Of a stretch of 48,920 nt of DNA, positions 1 through 9,584 are shown piece after piece (position 1 is the first letter of the stretch; each line of letters starts with the position of its first letter). This DNA comes from Fidelibacterota bacterium. Lineage in GTDB: Bacteria > Fidelibacterota > Marinisomatia > Marinisomatales > TCS55. Where the stretch lies: assembly GCA_030746535.1 (NCBI GenBank), contig JASLML010000006.1:1-48920 (forward strand). The letters run 5' to 3'. Under the pieces are notes generated by a model. It made no database searches and was not told where the DNA came from. It saw only the letters and a list, made by a program, of their open reading frames with translations. A program made the translations under genes and the position numbers.

Positions 1-2255
1 AGGATCAGCAGAATACTCTCATCGGTGACAGTTTAATGTCCGATGCTATCAGCATGAAGATCAATTTTGGACTTGCAGAAACAAGCGCACAGACTGTAAC
101 CATCGCTGCCGGAGATTCTGTCCAAATCAATGTTCAGATTGCCCTTAAGATCACGGCATTTGACTCCGCCCGTGTGCAGATGTCGGATTATGCACTGATC
201 GACAGTACGATTGGTGTCCCTTTTCAGCAAAATGAGGATTCCTCAGGTGTATCCATTTATGGCGGAACATTCGCATCACCGGATAATATTTTGATCAACC
301 ATATAAATATCACCGGCCTTCAGAGCACGTACCCGTTCGATATGGGATTTTATTTAAAGTTTGAAAATTTTGTCTCTTCGGACGGCACAGATTCGGTCAA
401 AATTGACACAACACTGAATACATCAACAGCTGCTATCACTGAAAATACAAAAATTGACGGTTGGAATTTCGTCAATCCAAAAGGGGATTCTGTGGCACTA
501 GACAGTATGACCATCAAGCTCAGAGCATCGATTAGTGCCCAATCAGCTTCCATTCCACTGGATGGTTCTGCGCTTGGCGGGCTGACGATGGGTATTACGG
601 TAGATCAACTGAATTTTGCTACGATTGATGCAAATATATTAACACCGCTTCCTTCAACCGAAGAAAATATCGATAATATGCCAACAGGATTTGAAGGCAT
701 GGCTTTTACAGATGTAAAAATAGAATTTGAAATCATGAATTCCATTTCACTGCCGATTGATCTAAATCTGGATATAAAAGGTGTCCCTCAGTTTGCTGAT
801 ACGGTGACAGTGGAGGTGAGAAGCCAAATAGATACAACCGGAATTTCAGTTTATGATTCCGCTAAAACACTGATTCAGCTACACCGTAACGGAACGACTA
901 CCTATTATTTTGCGCAACCGACAGATTCGATTCCCAACGATTCGGTTGTAACAGCGGTTGAATCTGGGAAAAGTACGATTGTTGATTTGCTGAGTTCCAA
1001 CCCCCAGAAAATGATCATTAAATCAATGGCTGCGATTAACGGCCGCGGACAGATCACCACGAGCGGCGCCATCAAGCTCGGATATAAAATGATAGCACCT
1101 TTCCGCGTAACGATGGAACCGATGACATTTGTTTCAGCAAACGAGTCCCCAATCGAAGAAATGGACCATGATACACGTAATAAATTAAGAAACTCCCTCT
1201 TTGGGGCGAGCCTTGTTACTGATGTTATCAACCGCTTGCCGGTAGGAGGGCAGATCAATGTACTGCTTTCCAACCAGCCTTATTTTCCTCTTGATACGAC
1301 TGCCGAGATGCTGAATGTTTTTCGTGATACGATGGTATCGCAGTACGGTTGGAATGCGACCGATGAATTGTACACTGTCACTAATTGTGCTGCTCTCAGC
1401 CCTGCCATTGACAGCATACATATTTTTAATGTATTAACCGACTCATCGGAATGTGTGGATGGTTTGCTGTATTTGGTGAAGCGAACAGGGTCTGGAACCG
1501 ATACACTCATATCCTATATTGATACACTTATGACTGTCATTCTTCCTGAACCGGATTCGCTCTATACAGCAGCAGATTCTAACCAAGTGCTCGGATCGGT
1601 TAAAACTCCGGGAACAATCACATTTTCCAGCGAGATTGATACAACCAAGATCAGGCTTCTTTCCGATCCGGGGAATCATTACACCGCTTCCCGATTTAAA
1701 CTGAACGGAACTAATGGAAATGAGGTGTATTTATCATCAACAGACTATATAGAAATAAATGCAATGATGACAGTGAGGCTCAGCAGCACAGGCCTTGAAG
1801 CGACGGCACCGAATGAATTGGTAATTACAAGCCCAAATGGGGGAGAGACGCTTCCGAAAAATCAGCAGACACAAATAACGTGGAAATCGTACGGAGATGA
1901 AATAACAAATGTAGATATTGCGTACGCAAAAGGAACGAACCCAGATATTTCGGATGATGCACAATGGGTAACCATTGCCGCTGGAGAAGCAAACGACGGA
2001 TCGTACGATTGGACTCCTGAAAATACGACTGGAATCTCTGACCAACTGCTGCTGTCCACCCAAAAAGACAGCCTCAGAATCCGCATCATTAAAACCGATG
2101 GAACCATTAAAGATATCAACGGCTGGTATTTCGGAATATCCGGCAATGTGTCCCGGCCTTCAGGCAAAGACGGATCCATCCTGTCTGGTGGATCATCTCA
2201 GTCAACTTCAGCACCGGCAGCACGTCCGCGCGGTTCAAGCGGGATGATTCGATGA
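1..2255 (+). CDS. Secreted/cell-envelope multidomain protein with a C-terminal Kre9/KNH-like (Ser-Thr-rich GPI-anchored-type) Ig-like domain; 5' end truncated by window
   Basis: ORF 36..2255, but the frame stays open upstream to the window edge (DQQNTLIGDSL-M...), so the N-terminus is outside. Beta-rich repetitive sequence; the segment ELVITSPNGGETLPKNQQTQITWKS...GSYDWTPENT...LRIRI fits the Kre9/KNH domain pattern; Ser/Gly/Pro-rich tail. Confidence 0.6.
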   Translation, partial: DQQNTLIGDSLMSDAISMKINFGLAETSAQTVTIAAGDSVQINVQIALKITAFDSARVQMSDYALIDSTIGVPFQQNEDSSGVSIYGGTFASPDNILINHINITGLQSTYPFDMGFYLKFENFVSSDGTDSVKIDTTLNTSTAAITENTKIDGWNFVNPKGDSVALDSMTIKLRASISAQSASIPLDGSALGGLTMGITVDQLNFATIDANILTPLPSTEENIDNMPTGFEGMAFTDVKIEFEIMNSISLPIDLNLDIKGVPQFADTVTVEVRSQIDTTGISVYDSAKTLIQLHRNGTTTYYFAQPTDSIPNDSVVTAVESGKSTIVDLLSSNPQKMIIKSMAAINGRGQITTSGAIKLGYKMIAPFRVTMEPMTFVSANESPIEEMDHDTRNKLRNSLFGASLVTDVINRLPVGGQINVLLSNQPYFPLDTTAEMLNVFRDTMVSQYGWNATDELYTVTNCAALSPAIDSIHIFNVLTDSSECVDGLLYLVKRTGSGTDTLISYIDTLMTVILPEPDSLYTAADSNQVLGSVKTPGTITFSSEIDTTKIRLLSDPGNHYTASRFKLNGTNGNEVYLSSTDYIEINAMMTVRLSSTGLEATAPNELVITSPNGGETLPKNQQTQITWKSYGDEITNVDIAYAKGTNPDISDDAQWVTIAAGEANDGSYDWTPENTTGISDQLLLSTQKDSLRIRIIKTDGTIKDINGWYFGISGNVSRPSGKDGSILSGGSSQSTSAPAARPRGSSGMIR

Positions 2256-3760
2256 AGATCAAAATCCTGATTATTGTACTGAGCCTTTCAACAGTTTTCG
2301 GGCAGTCCAAGCGCGATCCAAGAGCAGTGGCCATGGCCGGTGCATATACAACGATCGCCGATGGCATCTTCGCTGTCGGATACAATCCGGCAATGCTTGC
2401 TTACCAGAAGGCCAAGCCCTTTCAGCTGATGGCATTCGGAACCGATTTTGGTTTTGCCGGCAATTACATATCTTTATCTAATCTAAATGCATTGAGCGGC
2501 GATACTATTCAGCAAGATCAGAAAGATCAATTGTTCCGCTATCTGGATAATTCCGGCGGGCTCGCGTTTTTTACAGATATGCATATACCGCTACCATTTC
2601 TGAATTATTCTTCGGGGAATATGGCAATTACATCCAATATGATCGTGATGGGAGATTTCAAGCTTCCCACCGGCTTATTGCGGCTGATGCTGGAAGGAAA
2701 CGCCAATAATCCTTCCATTGATATGACTTTGAAATACGAAGTCATGGCTGTCAATGAATTTGGATTTTCCTTCGCAATTCCGTTTGACGCATTTGCGCTG
2801 GGAGTGACGGCAAAATATCTGCAGGGACTCTTTTATCTTGGTGTTGATCCGGATTCCAGCAAAGCAAGCCTTGAAACAAGTGTTCTCGCAATGTACGGAA
2901 CCGGTAATTATCTGCTTAGGCAGGGAATCGGCGGAAGCGGCCTTGGAATGGATCTCGGATTTATTACGTCGGAATACAACGGTTGGCGCGCTGGTTTGTC
3001 CGTGATCAATGCGTTTGGAAGCATCACATGGAATAAACCCAGCGTCATGAAGGATATTTTGGCAGGATCCGACAATATTTACGGAAACGAGGATGACCTC
3101 TTCCATTTTACATGGAGCGGCGAAACGCTCAACGATAGTATGGCGATAAATTATACTTACACGATAGATTCTATTTCCGCAACAAATCTCAGTTCAGATT
3201 CTTTGTTCAAGAGTGAATCTAAACTTGTGAAGAATTTAGGCCCGGATGGGAAACTCAAGGATTTTACGATCAATTATCCGGCCATGTTCAGGGTCGGCGT
3301 ATCAAAGCGTACGGATGATTACATTATTTCTTCTGATTTAGTTGCGAGTTTTGAGGACAGGTTTTTCGCACGGCAGGGATGGAAATGGTCCATTGGATTT
3401 GAGATCCACCGCTTTCCCGCGGTACCGCTTAGGATCGGATTTTCCTGGGGCGGAGCTGACCTGTTGGAGCTTGGGCTGGGTTTTGGATTTCATAAAGGGC
3501 CGATCATTTTTGACATGGGATTTGCATTCCGTAACGGATTATGGATCCATACTATGAAGGGGTTCAATTTGTCTACGGGACTCACGATCACCGGCCTTGG
3601 CGGAAGGTCGACTGGAGACGAAGCACTTACCGGCCCGGCGCCTCCTGTACCGGAAGAATCAGACAGTGATGACCTTGAGAACGGAGATAAACCGGAAGAG
3701 TCAGATGCACTTGAAAAAGAAGCCGATTCCAAGGAATCACTTCCTGGCAAGGAAGAGTAA
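2252..3760 (+). CDS. PorV/FadL-like outer-membrane beta-barrel protein
   Basis: Signal peptide MKIKILIIVLSLSTVFGQ, then RDPRAVAMAGAYTTIADGIFAVGYNPAMLA, typical of PorV/FadL-like barrels; alternating aromatic/glycine-rich beta strands; acidic C-terminal tail. ATGA overlap with the preceding gene. Confidence 0.6.
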   Translation: MKIKILIIVLSLSTVFGQSKRDPRAVAMAGAYTTIADGIFAVGYNPAMLAYQKAKPFQLMAFGTDFGFAGNYISLSNLNALSGDTIQQDQKDQLFRYLDNSGGLAFFTDMHIPLPFLNYSSGNMAITSNMIVMGDFKLPTGLLRLMLEGNANNPSIDMTLKYEVMAVNEFGFSFAIPFDAFALGVTAKYLQGLFYLGVDPDSSKASLETSVLAMYGTGNYLLRQGIGGSGLGMDLGFITSEYNGWRAGLSVINAFGSITWNKPSVMKDILAGSDNIYGNEDDLFHFTWSGETLNDSMAINYTYTIDSISATNLSSDSLFKSESKLVKNLGPDGKLKDFTINYPAMFRVGVSKRTDDYIISSDLVASFEDRFFARQGWKWSIGFEIHRFPAVPLRIGFSWGGADLLELGLGFGFHKGPIIFDMGFAFRNGLWIHTMKGFNLSTGLTITGLGGRSTGDEALTGPAPPVPEESDSDDLENGDKPEESDALEKEADSKESLPGKEE

Positions 3761-4828
3761 AGCTAAGCCGCCGATACAAAATACGATATTTCCCAGCCAC
3801 GCTGCTAATATCGGATCCATCATTCCTTTATACCCGAGCGACAGCCCGAATTTGATAAAGGCGTAATACACAAAAATCACCAGGATCCCCACTCCGGCGC
3901 CGAACGTCAGTCCGCCTGTTGGGCGCATCGTAACAAGCGGAATTCCGAAAAGGACAATAATCAGATTTGTAAATGCGAAGGACACCTTAAAATAGCGGTC
4001 CACTTCCCACCGCCGTGTATTAACACCGTTTTCGTTTAATTTTTCTATCTGCTGGCTGAGTTCACCAAAATTCATTTCTTCCGTAGACTTTGATTTTTGA
4101 ATGATATCTTGCGGTGTAACATCCAGTGTCATCACCGTATCCTTTCTGGATAATTCTACAATCGTTTCAAGGCCCGAATCATCGAACTTTCGGAAGGAAA
4201 AGGAAGCAATATTCCATGTGGATGATGAGTCGTTCCACGACATATATTTGGCATCAAGCCGTTCGCGGACAAGTGCATCTTCCAAAATAAAAAATGTAAT
4301 GCCTTCCGCTTTATTGAGGTTGACCATATACTTTTCTACGGCAATATGCACTCGCTCCTTCTTTTGAATAAAGACGTTGTGTAATACGCTTTTTTTCATC
4401 TTTTTGCTTCTAGAGGTCATGTATTGTTTTTCGATCTCGTAGCGCTTTTCATGTCCACGGCTTACTATTCCATTATCAAACTGGAAAGAGAGCAAGCTGA
4501 TAATTGATGCAACAAACAGAATAGGCAATACGATTCGATATAAACTGATGCCTGACGATTTCATTGCCGTAAGTTCATTGCGCTTTGCGATCATGCCGAC
4601 GCTGAATACGGAAGATATAAGCATAGACATGGGTAGCCCTATATTGATGTACCAGGGAATGGAGTTGAGGTAATAATCCACAACGATTGTAAATGGAACC
4701 TTATTGTCTATGAATTTGTCCATATTCTCGATCACATCCACAACAAGGATCAGCAGCACGAATCCTGCCAGCGTGAGACAAAGGATCGCCAGGAACTGGC
4801 GAACCAGATAAAGGTCGAGCTTCTTCAT
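3737..4828 (-). CDS. lptG: LptF/LptG family (YjgP/YjgQ) LPS export permease
   Basis: N-terminal LDLYLVRQFL... with TM helices, GLPMSMLISSVFSVGMIAKRNELTAMKSSGISLYRI motif, C-terminal TM block; 363 aa. Confidence 0.85.
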   Translation of the reverse strand: MKKLDLYLVRQFLAILCLTLAGFVLLILVVDVIENMDKFIDNKVPFTIVVDYYLNSIPWYINIGLPMSMLISSVFSVGMIAKRNELTAMKSSGISLYRIVLPILFVASIISLLSFQFDNGIVSRGHEKRYEIEKQYMTSRSKKMKKSVLHNVFIQKKERVHIAVEKYMVNLNKAEGITFFILEDALVRERLDAKYMSWNDSSSTWNIASFSFRKFDDSGLETIVELSRKDTVMTLDVTPQDIIQKSKSTEEMNFGELSQQIEKLNENGVNTRRWEVDRYFKVSFAFTNLIIVLFGIPLVTMRPTGGLTFGAGVGILVIFVYYAFIKFGLSLGYKGMMDPILAAWLGNIVFCIGGLALLFLARK

Positions 4829-4882
4829 GAAAGGGAATTTAAGGGATGTAATGTGTGAGCGTGTGTATATTTTGAATTCAAA

Positions 4883-6277
4883 TTGAAAGGAAAATTCTGG
4901 TTGAAATCTGGAAATTTAGCTCTACTTGAACGTCTGGAAGCGCTTACAGTTTCATTGGTGGATATTGTCTGGGGTACACCGTTGGTGGTCCTGCTGGTTG
5001 GCGGCGGTTTCTTTTTTATGCTCTACAGCAGATTTATTCCGTTTCGCCATTTTGGTCACGGACTTGCAATACTTTCAGGTAAATTCGACGACCCCGATGA
5101 TCCGGGACAAATAAACCATTTTCAGGCACTATCCAGCGCCTTGGCCAGCACCGTCGGCATGGGAAATATCGGGGGCGTGGCGATTGCGATTCATACCGGA
5201 GGTCCCGGAGCGCTGTTTTGGATGTGGGTCAGCGCAATTGTCGGAATGGCTACCAAATTTTTTACCTGCACACTTTCGATCATGTACAGAGGCAAAGATG
5301 ACAAAGGCGAAGTGCAGGGAGGTCCGATGTATGTTATTGAGGAAGGTCTCGGAAAAGCGTACAAACCGCTGGCAATACTGTTCAGCGTTGCTGGTCTTGT
5401 TGGTTGTATGGTCTTATTTCAGGCAAACCAGCTTTCCCAACTTGTTCGGGATCTAATATATGTACCGAACGGACTTTTTTCGGATAACATTCTTTTGGGA
5501 AACTTTACAACAGGAATGACAGCTGCTGTCATCGTATCTCTCGTTATTTTCGGCGGCATCAAACGTATCGGGCTTGTGGCATCCCGGCTTGTACCGTTTA
5601 TGGTGGCAATTTATCTATATGCGGCACTGATTATACTTTTTCAAAATCTTGGACAGGTGCCGGCTATTGTTTCTTCAGTCTTAAAGGATGCATTTACGGG
5701 CGATGCTGTTTTAGGAGGATCATTGGGTGCAATCATAGTTATCGGCATTAAACGCGCAGCTTTTTCGAATGAAGCGGGAATCGGTACCGAAGCAATGGCG
5801 CACGGCGCTGCAAAAACAAAAGAACCTGTCAGGGAAGGGCTCGTTGCAATGGTCGGCCCGTTTATTGATACCATTGTGGTTTGTACGATTACCGCCTTTG
5901 TGATTTTGGTGTCCGGAGTTCATGCGTCTGATGCAAACGGTGTGACACTCACCGCAATGGCTTTTGAAACGGAATTGGGAAATGCTGGTCAAATGATGAT
6001 CATTCTTGCCGTATTGTGTTTCAGCCTCTCAACTATGTTCGGATATTCCTATTACGGACGGAAATGCACATCGTATCTCTTCGGAACGAAATGGAAATCA
6101 TCTTACAACGTCATATATGTGGCGACCATTGTACTGGCAGCGATGGTGTCCATTGATATTGCCATCAATATTGTAGATATCATGTTTGCGCTGATGGCGA
6201 TACCAACTATGATTTCGGCTTTACTTCTTTCGCCAAAAGTGATGGTCGAAACTAAACGGTATTTTTCGTCGCGGTGA
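4883..6277 (+). CDS. Sodium:alanine symporter (AGCS family)
   Basis: IVWGTPLVVLLVGGGFFFMLYSRFIPFRHFGHGLAIL, ALSSALASTVGMGNIGGVAIAIHTGGPGALFWMWVSAIVGMATKF, RAAFSNEAGIGTEAMAHGAAKT: diagnostic AGCS motifs. Start (TTG) uncertain. Confidence 0.93.
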   Translation: MKGKFWLKSGNLALLERLEALTVSLVDIVWGTPLVVLLVGGGFFFMLYSRFIPFRHFGHGLAILSGKFDDPDDPGQINHFQALSSALASTVGMGNIGGVAIAIHTGGPGALFWMWVSAIVGMATKFFTCTLSIMYRGKDDKGEVQGGPMYVIEEGLGKAYKPLAILFSVAGLVGCMVLFQANQLSQLVRDLIYVPNGLFSDNILLGNFTTGMTAAVIVSLVIFGGIKRIGLVASRLVPFMVAIYLYAALIILFQNLGQVPAIVSSVLKDAFTGDAVLGGSLGAIIVIGIKRAAFSNEAGIGTEAMAHGAAKTKEPVREGLVAMVGPFIDTIVVCTITAFVILVSGVHASDANGVTLTAMAFETELGNAGQMMIILAVLCFSLSTMFGYSYYGRKCTSYLFGTKWKSSYNVIYVATIVLAAMVSIDIAINIVDIMFALMAIPTMISALLLSPKVMVETKRYFSSR

Positions 6278-7179
6278 CAAAATCAGAAAAAACCAGAGCG
6301 GATCTCACCACGGAAAAGCAGAATCCGGGAAGCATTAACCTTGATGCCATGTCTGTCCGGGCAATGCTTACCTTTATCAATTCTGAGGATCAAATCGTTG
6401 CGGAAAAAGTAGCCGATGCAATATCGGACATTGAAAAGACCGTCGAACTCACGACCGATGCCCTTCGTAACGGAAACAGAATATATTACATCGGCGCCGG
6501 CACCAGCGGACGGCTTGGTGTTCTGGACGCATCTGAAATGCCGCCGACCTTTTCTGTACCCAGTGACTGGTTCACCGGAATTATCGCGGGCGGTGATGAA
6601 GCGCTAAGGAAATCCATTGAAGGAGCAGAGGATAAGCCAGAAAATGCTGAAAAGGATCTCAACAATGCAGGTCTGTCTTCCGGAGATGTGCTGATAGGTA
6701 TCAGCACCAGTGGTGCCGCCACTTATGTAAAGGCAGCAATCGAATATGCCAAAATGCAACAAGCTTCAACTGTTTATCTGATCTGCAATCCGGAGCCCTA
6801 TCTTAAAGCAGATGCCGATATAGTGATTCGAGTAGATGTGGGCCCGGAAGTAATCACGGGATCTACGCGAATGAAATCGGGCACGGCAACCAAGCTAGTA
6901 TTGAATATGATTTCGACAGCAACCATGGTGGCGCTGGGAAAAGTATACAGAAACCTGATGGTTGATCTGATGGCGGTCAATGAAAAATTGGTGGATCGCG
7001 GCACACGCATCATTGTTCAGCTTACCGGCCTGCAGTATACTGATGCACTGGAGGCGCTGAAAAATGCTGATATGTCTGTGAAAAAAGCCGTGGTGATGGT
7101 AAAGGACAATTGTTCGGGGAAGGATGCGGATGCACTGTTGAAAAAAAAAGGAGGAATACTGAGGGATATCTTAGACTAA
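6274..7179 (+). CDS. murQ: N-acetylmuramic acid 6-phosphate etherase
   Basis: SIS domain with YIGAGTSGRLGVLDASEMPPTFS, GGDEAL, VITGSTRMKSGTATKLVLNMIST, C-terminal LLKKKGGILRDIL; 301 aa; GTG start overlapping the AGCS stop. Confidence 0.95.
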   Translation: MTKSEKTRADLTTEKQNPGSINLDAMSVRAMLTFINSEDQIVAEKVADAISDIEKTVELTTDALRNGNRIYYIGAGTSGRLGVLDASEMPPTFSVPSDWFTGIIAGGDEALRKSIEGAEDKPENAEKDLNNAGLSSGDVLIGISTSGAATYVKAAIEYAKMQQASTVYLICNPEPYLKADADIVIRVDVGPEVITGSTRMKSGTATKLVLNMISTATMVALGKVYRNLMVDLMAVNEKLVDRGTRIIVQLTGLQYTDALEALKNADMSVKKAVVMVKDNCSGKDADALLKKKGGILRDILD

Positions 7180-7250
7180 CGGAAAAAATCTGACCCGTTG
7201 CATCGAATCCGTTTCATCCTTCATCAATTTAACCGAAATTCAAACCTGAT

Positions 7251-8621
7251 ATGATCAATCCATACGTCTTTAGAGAATACGACATCCGTGGAAAGGTGGC
7301 GGATGATTTTCCACCTGATGTTGTTGAACTGCTCGGAAAAGGTTTCGGTACGCTTGTTCTGCGAAACGGCGGAAGAGAAATTACCCTGAGCGGGGATATT
7401 CGACTGACTACACCCGACCTTGTCGCAACGTTCAAAAAAGGTGTCCTTTCCACCGGGCTGGACGTCATAAACATCGGTACGCTTCCGACGCCGGCAAACT
7501 ATTATTCCATGTTCAAGCTGGATGTTGGCGGATCATGCCAAATCACCGGCAGCCACAATCCGCCGGAATTCAACGGATTTAAGCTATCCATGGGGAAGCG
7601 CCCGGTTTACGGCGAAAAAATTCAGCAGATAAGGAAATGGATCGAAGCGGATGATTTTGAAAAGGGAGAAGGCAGCGAAGCATCGTACAATATCAGGAAC
7701 GATTATATCAGTATGATTACAGAAAAGATCAATCTCGACCGAACAATGCATGTTGTGATGGACTGCGGAAATGCAGCAGCATGTATCGCGGCGCCTGACA
7801 TCTTCAGGAAATTGGATGTAGAGCTCACCGAACTCTACTGCGATGTGGACGGCACGTTTCCGAATCACCATCCGGATCCAACCGTGAAAGAAAATCTTGA
7901 AGATTTAATTCAGCATATGAAAAGCGGTCAATACGATGTCGGAGTCGCTTTTGACGGCGACGCGGACAGGGTCGGCGTTGTGGATGACACCGGTGAAATC
8001 GTATGGGCGGATCAGCTGATGTCGCTTTTTCTTCCGGAAATAATTGAAGACGGTGAGGATATACTCTATGACGTGAAATGTTCACAGGGACTGGAAGAAA
8101 TGATAGAAAAGCACGGCGGAAACCCTGTAATGTGGATGACCGGCCATTCGCTGATCAAACAAAAAATGGCGGAATTGGACTGCAAATTCGGCGGTGAAAT
8201 GAGCGGACATATTTTTTTTGCGGATGATTACTTCGGCTATGATGACGGTATTTATGTTGCCGCCCGAACTGTGCAGATGCTCTCGCGCACAGATAAGAAA
8301 TTATCCGAACTGATGGCGGAACTTCCTCAATATGTATCTACCCCTGAGATGCGGTTGGCTGCGGAATCGGACGAAGAAAAATTTCGAATCGCTGATGAGG
8401 CTGTTGCGTATTTCACAAAAAACTTCGAATGCAGCACCGTGGACGGTGTACGCATTCGTTTCGGTGACGGCTGGGGATTGGTGAGATCATCAAACACACA
8501 GCCGGTCATTGTCTGTAGATTTGAGGCAAATACGAAGGAACGCATGGAAGAATTGAAAGATCTGGTACTCGCAAAACTGCAGGAATTCGGCAGCTTGGAA
8601 TTGGAAGTTGGGCACACCTGA
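7251..8621 (+). CDS. Phosphomannomutase/phosphoglucomutase (AlgC/ManB-like)
   Basis: NPYVFREYDIRGKV start, QITGSHNPPEFNGFK (phosphoserine loop TGSHNP), FDGDADRVGVVD metal loop, GEMSGHIFF, VRSSNTQPVIVCRFEA. Confidence 0.93.
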   Translation: MINPYVFREYDIRGKVADDFPPDVVELLGKGFGTLVLRNGGREITLSGDIRLTTPDLVATFKKGVLSTGLDVINIGTLPTPANYYSMFKLDVGGSCQITGSHNPPEFNGFKLSMGKRPVYGEKIQQIRKWIEADDFEKGEGSEASYNIRNDYISMITEKINLDRTMHVVMDCGNAAACIAAPDIFRKLDVELTELYCDVDGTFPNHHPDPTVKENLEDLIQHMKSGQYDVGVAFDGDADRVGVVDDTGEIVWADQLMSLFLPEIIEDGEDILYDVKCSQGLEEMIEKHGGNPVMWMTGHSLIKQKMAELDCKFGGEMSGHIFFADDYFGYDDGIYVAARTVQMLSRTDKKLSELMAELPQYVSTPEMRLAAESDEEKFRIADEAVAYFTKNFECSTVDGVRIRFGDGWGLVRSSNTQPVIVCRFEANTKERMEELKDLVLAKLQEFGSLELEVGHT

Positions 8622-9582
8622 TTTTATCGAACATTTAGATTTCCTGAGGAAGGAAATAGACAAGGCGCTAAAAAAGCTTCCAATCAAAAAAAATTCTTCC
8701 GAATTCGAAGCGCCTATCATGTACGCGCTCAAAGGAAAAGGGAAACGCATTCGTCCGATTCTTACGCATCTAGCCGGAAAAGCCTTTGAAGCCGATCCCG
8801 AAGATTTGATAAACGCAGGGATTGCCGTGGAACTTCTGCACAATTTCACTCTCGTTCATGATGATATAATGGACGGCGACCTCATCCGCCATGGACAGGA
8901 CGCCGTTCATGTAAAGTGGGATGAGCCCGCTGCCATTCTTGCCGGCGACGGCATATTTGTTCTTGCCCAGCTATCTTTGGGAAGAATAAGGGAAGGAACC
9001 TTAAAAGCCCATCGTTGTTTCAATGAGTCCGCACTCGAAGTGTGCGAAGGACAGGCAATGGATTTGAATTTTGCATCAGACTCAGAAATTGGATTAAACG
9101 ATTATCTCGAAATGATCGAAAAGAAAACAGGAAGTTTGCTTGGGTGTGCGGCTCAGTTGGGCGGCATCCTCGGAAGTCAAGATGAAAAGACATGTGAAAG
9201 CTTGAAATCCTACGGACGCAATTTGGGAAAGGCATTTCAGATCCAGGATGATATTCTCGAAATTTTCAGTGATCCGGAATCTATGGGGAAAAGTCTCGGA
9301 AGTGATGTTCTAACAGAAAAACAGACGGTGCTCACATTAATCGCAAAAAAGGATAATGCCACCGAATGGAAAAAAAAATCAGCTGAAGCAAGAAAGCTGC
9401 AGATTGATGACCGTCTTTCTTTTTTACGTGAATATTTTGAACAAAATGGAATCCGGATGAAAGCATCGCTGCTGGCGGAACAAACAGCCGAGGAAGCCCG
9501 AACCTCTCTCGGTGTTGTACCGGAATCACGCAGGAATGAACTGGAAGCGTTTACATCAATGATTTTAGAAAGGAAGAATTAA
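8608..9582 (+). CDS. Polyprenyl diphosphate synthase (trans-isoprenyl synthetase family)
   Basis: GKRIRPILTHLAGKA, LLHNFTLVHDDIMDGD first Asp-rich motif, QIQDDILEIFSD second Asp-rich motif; 324 aa; TTG start inside the end of the preceding ORF. Confidence 0.92.
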   Translation: MGTPDFIEHLDFLRKEIDKALKKLPIKKNSSEFEAPIMYALKGKGKRIRPILTHLAGKAFEADPEDLINAGIAVELLHNFTLVHDDIMDGDLIRHGQDAVHVKWDEPAAILAGDGIFVLAQLSLGRIREGTLKAHRCFNESALEVCEGQAMDLNFASDSEIGLNDYLEMIEKKTGSLLGCAAQLGGILGSQDEKTCESLKSYGRNLGKAFQIQDDILEIFSDPESMGKSLGSDVLTEKQTVLTLIAKKDNATEWKKKSAEARKLQIDDRLSFLREYFEQNGIRMKASLLAEQTAEEARTSLGVVPESRRNELEAFTSMILERKN

Positions 9583-9584
9583 TC

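Noticed and set aside
7141-7149. A9 tract near the murQ end as a second slippage site
   Set aside because: Reading frame is intact (LLKKKGGILRDIL matches the expected MurQ C-terminus); no frameshift needed.
9370-9378. A9 tract in the polyprenyl synthase gene as a slippage site
   Set aside because: Protein continues normally in frame across it.
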